Shown piece by piece: positions 43,812 through 50,873 of a DNA stretch of 50,873 bases. The DNA is from Deltaproteobacteria bacterium (GTDB lineage Bacteria; Desulfobacterota; Desulfobulbia; Desulfobulbales; Desulfocapsaceae), in contig PDQQ01000017.1 in NCBI GenBank assembly GCA_002747825.1, forward strand, positions 1 to 50,873, read 5' to 3'. A model generated the notes under the pieces. That model saw only the letters and a program-made list of their open reading frames with translations. It ran no database searches and was not told where the DNA came from. Made by a program: the position numbers and the translations under genes. Positions within the stretch are counted from its first letter, which is position 1; each line of letters starts with the position of its first letter.

Positions 43812-44237
43812 ATGATCACGATTGATTTCACTTTGCTCCTGCAGATTGTTAACATGGCGGTTCTTATGTTTCTGCTGAATCGGGTACTCTATCGGCCGGT
43901 AAGGAGAGTCCTGAGGGAAAGGGCCGAAAAACTCAAGGGGATGCAGGACGAGATTCTCGACTTTGAGGTGAAGGCGGGGCAGGAGCAGAAAAAGGTCGAC
44001 GAGAAGATGGCAGAGGCTTCCGGCAAGGCCAAGGCTGCCCTGGATTCAGCCCGGGCTGAGGCGCAGAAGGCCGGTGCGGAGAAGCTGTCGGCCATCAAGG
44101 CCGAAGCAGAAGCGGGCAAAGATGAAAAACTCCTGGCGTTAAAGGCAGACGTTGATTCTGCCAGGAAAAGTCTACAGGAAGGACTGGACGACTTTGCCAC
44201 AGAGATGGCCAGTAAAATCTTAGGAAGGAGCCTGTAA
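43812..44237 (+). CDS. atpF': ATP synthase subunit b' (AtpF2)
   Basis: 141 residues. One N-terminal transmembrane helix (L-L-L-Q-I-V-N-M-A-V-L-M-F-L-L-N) is followed by R-V-L-Y-R-P-V-R-R-V-L-R-E-R and a long Lys/Glu/Ala-rich coiled coil. There is no signal peptide, unlike the next gene. A b/b' pair forms a heterodimeric stator stalk that holds F1 against the Fo motor. AGGGG precedes the ATG. It is two bases from atpF. Confidence 0.9.
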   Translation: MITIDFTLLLQIVNMAVLMFLLNRVLYRPVRRVLRERAEKLKGMQDEILDFEVKAGQEQKKVDEKMAEASGKAKAALDSARAEAQKAGAEKLSAIKAEAEAGKDEKLLALKADVDSARKSLQEGLDDFATEMASKILGRSL

Positions 44238-44239
44238 TC

Positions 44240-44920
44240 ATGATTGATATGAATAAAATTGCCGGCATTTCCTGCCTGCTTGTCCTGGCAGTCTGTTTGA
44301 CACTGGTCTGTGGCATGTCAACGGCTATCGCAAGCGAGAAGGTAAGTGTTGGAGCCGCCTCTACCGATATGGCTGGTCATGATGGTGTGCTGGCCGAAGA
44401 TACCCATCAGGCGGGCCATGTGTCAGGATCTCTTTCTGCTAAAGAGCTGAAAGACCTTGGCTGGAGGATTGTGAACTTTATCGCCTTGATGATTATTCTC
44501 GTCAGATTTCTCGCCAAACCTATCGGAGACAGTCTGGCTGCACGCAGGAAAACCATTACCGAGGAGATTGAAGGGCTTGAGCAAAAGAGGGAAAATGCCG
44601 AAAAGCAATATCTTGAGTTTCGTGAAAAGCTCTCTACAGCCGAGTCTGAAATAGACAAGATCGTCGAACGGGCCCTGGCTCAGGCCGAAATTGAACGGGC
44701 AAAGATTATCGAAAAGGCCGAATTGGCGGCTGAAGAGATCATGCGCTCAGCCGAGATGGCGGTGCAAAACGAGGTTACAAACGCACGGCGGACACTGAAG
44801 AATGATATCGCAGATAAGGCTGCGGCTATGGCCGAAGACCTGATCCGGGAAAATCTTACTGCCGAAGATCAGGTGAAGATTATCGAGAATTATTTAGAGA
44901 GAGTGGGGGCCGCACAGTGA
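44240..44920 (+). CDS. atpF: ATP synthase subunit b with signal-peptide-like extension
   Basis: 226 residues, or 223 from the ATG at 44249. Residues ~4-32 look like a cleavable signal peptide (hydrophobic C-L-L-V-L-A-V-C-L-T-L-V-C, cleavage near A-I-A-S). About 45 polar residues follow, then the true membrane anchor (G-W-R-I-V-N-F-I-A-L-M-I-I-L-V-R-F-L) with A-K-P-I-G-D-S-L, and a long coiled coil. An N-terminal signal is common in AtpF of deltaproteobacteria. Together with b' it makes the peripheral stalk. Its stop overlaps the GTG of atpH. Confidence 0.92.
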   Translation: MIDMNKIAGISCLLVLAVCLTLVCGMSTAIASEKVSVGAASTDMAGHDGVLAEDTHQAGHVSGSLSAKELKDLGWRIVNFIALMIILVRFLAKPIGDSLAARRKTITEEIEGLEQKRENAEKQYLEFREKLSTAESEIDKIVERALAQAEIERAKIIEKAELAAEEIMRSAEMAVQNEVTNARRTLKNDIADKAAAMAEDLIRENLTAEDQVKIIENYLERVGAAQ

Positions 44921-45462
44921 AACAGACAATCCTCGCACAGAGATATGCCAAGGCTATTTTCAGCATTGGCCAGGAACAGGGAACATACGAGGGCTTTCTC
45001 GAAGAGCTCGAAGGCTTTGCCGCACTCTTTTCCGAAAGCCAGGAGGTCGCCGACGCACTGACCAACCCTCTCTACCCCTTGGAGGTTCGTGAGAAGGTTA
45101 TGGTGGATCTGGCCGGTTCCATGGGGCTTGATGCCACGATGGCCAAGTTCCTGCGTCTTCTGGTACAGAAAAAACGGATCGAAATATTGCCGGAGATTGC
45201 CGAGGCATACAAGGGTATGGTTGATGAGGTCAAGAATATCAGCCACGGTAATGTCGTTGCCGCCGTTGAGCTCAGTGAAGACCTGAAATCAAATATTCAA
45301 AAGGTATTAGAAACGTTAACTGGCAAGAAAGTTGAGCTCACCACAAGTGTTGATCCGTCGATCATTGGCGGCATTGTCGCCAAGGTTGGCGACCTTGTGC
45401 TGGATGGGAGCATCAAAACGCAGCTCGCTGGTTTAAAAGATTCCATTAAGGGGAGAGAATAG
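44917..45462 (+). CDS. atpH: ATP synthase subunit delta
   Basis: 181 residues from GTG 44917 (overlap GTGA with atpF). The N-terminal helical bundle begins A-Q-R-Y-A-K-A-I-F-S-I-G. The C-terminal part ends with S-I-I-G-G-I-V-A-K-V-G-D-L-V-L-D-G-S-I, the OSCP/delta signature. It caps the F1 head and attaches it to the b/b' stalk. atpA begins immediately after the stop. Confidence 0.95.
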   Translation: MKQTILAQRYAKAIFSIGQEQGTYEGFLEELEGFAALFSESQEVADALTNPLYPLEVREKVMVDLAGSMGLDATMAKFLRLLVQKKRIEILPEIAEAYKGMVDEVKNISHGNVVAAVELSEDLKSNIQKVLETLTGKKVELTTSVDPSIIGGIVAKVGDLVLDGSIKTQLAGLKDSIKGRE

Positions 45463-46986
45463 ATGCAGATCAAAGCCGCTGAAATTAGTCAGATAATCAA
45501 AGATCAGATTGGGTCCTACGAAACGAGTGTTGATCTTAACGAGACCGGTACTGTCATCTCGGTGGGTGATGGTATTGCCCGTATTTATGGCGTGCAGAAC
45601 TGCATGGCCATGGAACTCCTCGAATTCTCCAACGGGATCATGGGTCTGGCCCTGAACCTCGAGACAGACAACGTTGGTTGTGCCATCCTCGGTAATGTCA
45701 GCGAGATCAAGGAGGGCGATATTGTCAAAAGAACCGGCAGGATTGCAGAGGTCCCGGTCGGGCCAGCCATGGAAGGTCGGGTTGTCGATGGTATCGGTAT
45801 GCCGCTCGATGGTCTGGGACCAATCGATTCGGAGTTTACCTCGAAGATTGAGGTTCTGGCCCCTGGTGTTATCGCCAGAAAAGGGGTGCATGAGCCCTGC
45901 TATACCGGTGCCAAGGCGGTCGATGCAATGACCCCGGTCGGCAGAGGACAGCGTGAGCTGATCATTGGAGACCGTCAGATCGGCAAGACGGCACTCTGTG
46001 TTGACGCCATTATCGCCCAGAAAAATACCGATATACACTGCATATACGTTGCCGTTGGGCAGAAGAAGTCAACCGTTGCCCTGGTCGTTGAGGCCCTGAG
46101 AAAGCACGGGGCGATGGAATATACCACCGTTGTTTCGGCCTGTGCCTCAGACCCGGCGCCGATGCAGTATATCGCACCCTTTGCCGGTTGCGCGATGGGT
46201 GAGTATTTCCGTGATAATGGCCAGCACGCCCTGATTATCTATGACGATTTGTCCAAGCAGGCCGTTGCCTATCGCGAGCTCTCCCTGCTCTTGCGTCGTC
46301 CCCCGGGGCGCGAGGCCTATCCTGGAGATATCTTCTTTAACCACTCCCGCCTGCTCGAACGTGCTGCCAAGGTCAGCGATGAACTCGGTGCCGGTTCGCT
46401 TACCGCCCTGCCGATTATTGAGACCCAGGCCGGTGACGTGTCCGCCTTTATTCCGACGAACGTTATCTCGATTACCGACGGTCAGGTCTATCTTGAGCCG
46501 AATCTCTTCTTCTCGGGTATTCGGCCGGCCATCAACGTTGGGCTCTCTGTCTCACGCGTCGGTGGAGCAGCCCAGGTGAAGGCGATGAAACAGGTTGCCG
46601 GTACCCTGCGTCTGGACCTTGCCCAGTATCGTGAGTTGGCGGCCTTTGCGGCCTTTGGCTCTGATCTTGATGCGGCAACACAGGCCAAATTGACCCGTGG
46701 CGAGAGGCTGGTTGAGATCCTCAAGCAGCCGCAGTACCAGCCCCTGCCGATGGAAAAGCAGGTCACTATCATCTACGCCGGCTCCAACGGATATCTTGAT
46801 GAGCTGCCTGTCGAAACCCTGGCGGATTACGAGAGTGAGCTGTACACCTATATTGAGTCGAATGATCCTTCGATCTTTGCCGATCTGGTGGCAGAGGAGA
46901 AGTTTACGGATGCGATACAGGAGAAACTGAACAAGTTGCTGACCAGTTTTGGTGAAACCTTCAAGGCAACCAAGGGGCTTCATTAA
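45463..46986 (+). CDS. atpA: ATP synthase subunit alpha
   Basis: 507 residues, directly abutting atpH, with GGGGAGAG before the ATG. It is the non-catalytic nucleotide-binding subunit of F1. The P-loop G-D-R-Q-I-G-K-T-A is at 169-177. A-I-V-Y-D-D-L is represented by [11 protein letters not shown]. The family signature [14 protein letters not shown] is present with the arginine finger. Length is typical. A 215-base gap with a tandem repeat separates it from atpG, unusual in an otherwise tight operon. Confidence 0.97.
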   Translation: MQIKAAEISQIIKDQIGSYETSVDLNETGTVISVGDGIARIYGVQNCMAMELLEFSNGIMGLALNLETDNVGCAILGNVSEIKEGDIVKRTGRIAEVPVGPAMEGRVVDGIGMPLDGLGPIDSEFTSKIEVLAPGVIARKGVHEPCYTGAKAVDAMTPVGRGQRELIIGDRQIGKTALCVDAIIAQKNTDIHCIYVAVGQKKSTVALVVEALRKHGAMEYTTVVSACASDPAPMQYIAPFAGCAMGEYFRDNGQHALIIYDDLSKQAVAYRELSLLLRRPPGREAYPGDIFFNHSRLLERAAKVSDELGAGSLTALPIIETQAGDVSAFIPTNVISITDGQVYLEPNLFFSGIRPAINVGLSVSRVGGAAQVKAMKQVAGTLRLDLAQYRELAAFAAFGSDLDAATQAKLTRGERLVEILKQPQYQPLPMEKQVTIIYAGSNGYLDELPVETLADYESELYTYIESNDPSIFADLVAEEKFTDAIQEKLNKLLTSFGETFKATKGLH

Positions 46987-47182
46987 CCAGCATGGCTGGC
47001 CCAGGAAGCCTGTTCGTCATAACCAGAAATGAAACCCCGAACTTCGGGACGCTGTCTTCTGTCTGCGAACGGAGTTTCGTATAAACCAGCATGGCTGGAT
47101 CAGGGAGCCTGTCAGCCACAACCAGAAGTGAAACCCCGAACTTCGGGACACCAGCTTCTGTCTGCGAACGGAGTTTCATATA
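46985..47182. repeat. Two-copy 99-bp tandem repeat inside the atp operon
   Basis: Copy 1 is 46985-47083 and copy 2 is 47084-47182, differing at about 13 positions by eye. Each copy contains a near-perfect palindrome (CCCGAA-C-TTCGGG, at 47036-47048 in copy 1) and outer arms (GAAAC / GTTTC). The period equals 33 codons, so the minus strand reads as a repeated peptide with K-L-R-S-Q-T-E. I recall this string from short ORFs in dispersed intergenic repeats of other bacteria; it is unlikely to be a protein. The first copy begins inside the atpA stop codon. Confidence 0.93.
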
Positions 47183-47201
47183 AACACGGGTAGGTTGAAA
47201 T

Positions 47202-48071
47202 ATGCCGAGTCTAAAAGAGGTAAAAACGAAGATCACGGGCGTCAAGAAGACCGCGCAGATCACCAAGGCCATGAACATGGTGGCGGCGGCAAAGTTGCGT
47301 GGCGCTCAGGAAAAGATGGAGGCCTTCAGGCCATACACCGCAAAATTCAACGAGGCCATGTCAAACCTCTCCGGTGGAGCAAACAGCAACGCCTTTCCGC
47401 TTATGGAAGAGCGCGATACCAAAAAGGTCGAGCTCGTTGTCATCACCTCGGATCGTGGGCTGTGTGGCTCGTTTAACGCCAATATCGTGAAGCTTGTCTT
47501 GAAAAAGATGGCCGAGTATGAGGCTGAGGGCAAGACCGTCAGCCTGGTATGCGTCGGGAAAAAAGGCTATCAGCTTCTCAAAAAGACAGGAAAGGTCAGA
47601 AAGCACTATCTTGATGTGATGGGGTATTTTCAGATGTTCAATGCCCGGGAGATTGCCACTGATCTGAGCCAGCAGTTTCTTAATACAGACAGCGACCGGG
47701 TTGAGATTGTCTATGGCGCCTTTAAATCGGTTGCCCTGCAGGTTCCTTCGGTTGCCAATCTGCTGCCGGTGCGGCCCGTTGAGATGGAAGAGGCTGCCGG
47801 GCCAAAGATTGTCGGAGACTATATCTACGAGCCATCGACTGAGGAGATTATGGATGTCCTCCAGCCCTTGTATCTCAATGTGGTTGTCTATCACGCCATG
47901 CTCGAAGTCGGGGCCTGTGAACACGCAGCCCGTATGACCGCAATGGATAATGCCACCAGTGCCTGCAAGGATATTGTCGCCAACCTTACCATTGTTTACA
48001 ACAAGGCTCGTCAGGCTGCGGTAACAAACGAACTTATGGACATTGTTGGTGGAGCAGAAGCCCTTAAATAA
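47202..48071 (+). CDS. atpG: ATP synthase subunit gamma
   Basis: 289 residues. It is the rotor shaft that turns inside the alpha3beta3 head. The N-terminal helix K-I-T-G-V-K-K-T-A-Q-I-T-K-A-M-N-M-V-A-A-A-K and the C-terminal A-R-M-T-A-M-D-N-A-T-S-A-C-K-D helix form the coiled-coil shaft. The central domain has V-V-I-T-S-D-R-G-L-C-G-S-F-N. The ribosome-binding site (TAGG) is poor, since the region in front is the tandem repeat, which could tune gamma expression. Confidence 0.96.
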   Translation: MPSLKEVKTKITGVKKTAQITKAMNMVAAAKLRGAQEKMEAFRPYTAKFNEAMSNLSGGANSNAFPLMEERDTKKVELVVITSDRGLCGSFNANIVKLVLKKMAEYEAEGKTVSLVCVGKKGYQLLKKTGKVRKHYLDVMGYFQMFNAREIATDLSQQFLNTDSDRVEIVYGAFKSVALQVPSVANLLPVRPVEMEEAAGPKIVGDYIYEPSTEEIMDVLQPLYLNVVVYHAMLEVGACEHAARMTAMDNATSACKDIVANLTIVYNKARQAAVTNELMDIVGGAEALK

Positions 48072-48113
48072 GACTCTATCATAGGATAATTCAAGACTTT
48101 TGAGGAGGGGTAA

Positions 48114-49538
<1,425 letters not shown>

Positions 49539-49613
49539 GCAGGCCCCAGGTTCACCCTTGAGCAGGAACAAGCTGGTGGTGCCCCCCATATTTTTGCGAG
49601 CGAGGAAATTTCG

Positions 49614-50024
49614 ATGGGACAAAAGATTAGGCTGGAGATCGTAACGCCGGCTGGAGCAGTTGTTGATCAGGATGTTGATATTGTCAATGCCCCAGGCTTT
49701 GGTGGTGATTTTGGTGTACTGGCAAACCACGCGCCGTTTCTGTCGACAATCAAAATCGGTACCCTGACCTACGAAGACGGTAATCAGCGTGAAGCGTTGA
49801 TGGTCAGTGGCGGATTTTGTGAGGTCTCAAACAACAAGATAACCTTTCTTGTAGAAAGCGCTGAAAAGGCCTCAGATATAGATGTTGAAAGGGCAATGCA
49901 GGCAAAAGAACGTGCGGAAAGGCGTCTTGCCGATGACGGTCGCAAGACCGAAAATTTTAACAGGAAACGGGCTGAAGCCGCCCTGCAGCGCGCTGTCAAT
50001 CGTCTGAAGATTGCCAAGATGTAG
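49614..50024 (+). CDS. atpC: ATP synthase subunit epsilon
   Basis: 136 residues, GAGGAAA upstream. The N-terminal beta-sandwich carries L-E-I-V-T-P and the L-A-N-H-A-P-F-L motif; the C-terminal part is a two-helix hairpin ([22 protein letters not shown]). Epsilon couples gamma to the c-ring and can inhibit hydrolysis. It is the last gene of the second cluster and is followed by a strong terminator. Confidence 0.95.
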   Translation: MGQKIRLEIVTPAGAVVDQDVDIVNAPGFGGDFGVLANHAPFLSTIKIGTLTYEDGNQREALMVSGGFCEVSNNKITFLVESAEKASDIDVERAMQAKERAERRLADDGRKTENFNRKRAEAALQRAVNRLKIAKM

Positions 50025-50135
50025 GTCTCTTTTGCCGACCTGCACGTCTGGTGTTCATTATATCGATGTAGACGCTGGCGTTTTTTCTCTGTGAGAGGCT
50101 TTACTTTTTGTCGAAAAAGGCCTGTTGTATGTATA

Positions 50136-50171
50136 AAACTGGAGCAGCTGTTCAGCTGTTCCAGTTTTTTT
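50136..50171 (+). terminator. Strong intrinsic terminator after atpC
   Basis: AAACTGGAGCAGCTG (50136-50150) pairs with CAGCTGTTCCAGTTT (50153-50167), one G-T wobble, and runs into a stretch of T up to 50171. It lies about 110 bases past the atpC stop and ends the second atp transcript. Confidence 0.9.
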
Positions 50172-50323
50172 GGTTATGGTCGAAGAGTGTTCTGTAGAGA
50201 CAGCTCGAATATAACGCCCTTGGCTCTGTTGGCGTTTCGATTTCATCACTTTATTTGAAACACGGTTCGAAGGCAGACATTCATATCCATAGTTCCGCGT
50301 TTTATTCTGGAAAATTGCGGTCG

Positions 50324-50873
50324 CTATCTGCGGAGCGATGTCAGATAGCTGTCAATCCCCATCGCCGCCTGACGACCTGAAGCTATCGCCCGCACGATAA
50401 GTGACTGTCCGGAGGTCATATCGCCGGCCACAAACACCCCTGGGACCGAGGTCATCATGGTGTTATCGGCGGCGATATTGCCTCGTCTATCGAGAGTAAT
50501 ATCGATATTTTCGATTAATGGCTGGTTGCCCGGACCGATAAACCCCATCGCCAGTACGACCAGGTCGGCATCGATTTCAAATTCACTGCCGACAATTTCC
50601 CGGGGCGTCATGCTGCCATCGTCCTTTTTCAGCCATTCGACTTTGGCGCAGATCAGTTTCTGCACTGAGGTTCCATCGCCGCGAAACGCTTTGGTGGTCA
50701 CTGCCCATTGCCGCTCGCCCCCTTCCTTATGGGCATGGGATTCACGCAGTATCGCCGGCCACATCGGCCAGGGTGTATGATCCGGGCGCTGTACTGGTGG
50801 TTCGGGGAGAATCTCCAGCTGATAGACCTTTTTCGCTCCCTGCCGCAGTGCTGTTCCCAGACAATCAGACCCG
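50324..50873 (-). CDS. gltD: Glutamate synthase (NADPH) small subunit, C-terminal part
   Basis: 182 codons plus stop (TAG at 50326-50324) are visible; the frame runs off the right edge. The incoming edge reads S-D-C-L-G-T-A-L-R-Q-G-A-K-K-V-Y-Q-L-E, followed by L-P-E-P-P, which matches the second dinucleotide-binding part of GltD. The later A-D-L-V-V-L-A-M-G-F and V-F-V-A-G-D-M-T-S-G-Q-S-L-I-V-R-A-I-A-S-G-R are the C-terminal FAD motif. The subunit passes electrons from NADPH to GltB for glutamate synthesis. gltB would be expected upstream, outside the window. Confidence 0.93.
   Translation of the reverse strand, partial: GSDCLGTALRQGAKKVYQLEILPEPPVQRPDHTPWPMWPAILRESHAHKEGGERQWAVTTKAFRGDGTSVQKLICAKVEWLKKDDGSMTPREIVGSEFEIDADLVVLAMGFIGPGNQPLIENIDITLDRRGNIAADNTMMTSVPGVFVAGDMTSGQSLIVRAIASGRQAAMGIDSYLTSLRR

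Noticed and set aside
46985..47182. CRISPR array
   Set aside because: Only two adjacent copies with no unique spacers; the repeat unit itself is 99 bp and no cas genes are present.
46961..47278. Minus-strand ORF reading through the 99-bp repeat as a 33-residue repeated peptide
   Set aside because: The repeat period is a multiple of three, which keeps the frame open. It overlaps the ends of atpA and atpG and lacks a start context, so it is more likely a non-coding repeat.

Overview
This 50.9-kb window reads as an ordinary chromosomal stretch of a Gram-negative anaerobe, most likely a sulfate-reducing or sulfur-cycling Desulfobacterota (Desulfobulbales-like). The grounds are a SecD-SecF fusion, an F-type ATP synthase split into two clusters with paired b and b' subunits, a complete MoxR/Bat operon, an outer-membrane BamD lipoprotein, and a BigR/SqrR/YgaV-like sulfur-sensing ArsR protein. 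The assignment rests on gene content and protein style, not on a marker gene. I see no prophage, insertion sequence, CRISPR array or rRNA. There is one tRNA, tRNA-Pro(CGG).

Layout. Positions 1-4246 hold the tail of a DUF4143-type ATPase, a secreted GlcG/HbpS-like protein, rsgA, tRNA-Pro and a divergent ArgA-like acetyltransferase. Positions 4247-12398 are a seven-gene, mostly overlapping MoxR-Bat operon (moxR, DUF58, DUF4381-like, batA, a batB-batC fusion, batD, batE). Converging on it (15205-12419, minus) is a possible two-gene unit with a short unknown ORF and an 832-residue membrane protein. That protein's first 150 residues look like a ubiquitin-conjugating (E2/UBC) fold with the catalytic cysteine kept, followed by a transmembrane helix and TPR-like repeats. 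A cyclic-nucleotide-binding/DUF4388 protein diverges from this pair. Next comes a minus-strand block: HAD phosphatase, YkgJ-type cysteine-cluster protein, secDF, bamD, trxB, trxA.

Positions 23617-29101 (plus) carry hemL, the Fo cluster atpZ-atpI-atpB-atpE, a nucleoside phosphorylase and rimO. A minus block follows (HU/IHF, rluB, a small conserved-looking ORF, yjbQ). Then come glgA, gap and a 1423-residue PPDK-like phosphotransferase lacking the PEP barrel, an ArsR/DUF2892 pair, an isochorismatase-family hydrolase and alaS. From 43812 to 50024 lies the second ATP synthase cluster, atpF'-atpF-atpH-atpA-atpG-atpD-atpC. A 99-bp tandem repeat sits between atpA and atpG, and a strong terminator follows atpC. 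The window ends inside gltD (minus).

How the genes work together. The two atp clusters together encode all F1Fo subunits. trxA/trxB form the thioredoxin couple. secDF and bamD serve protein export and outer-membrane assembly. glgA, gap and the PPDK-like protein suggest a carbon-storage and lower-glycolysis neighbourhood. The least explained element is the E2-like/TPR membrane protein and its coupled small ORF, next to the MoxR-Bat chaperone and von Willebrand system.
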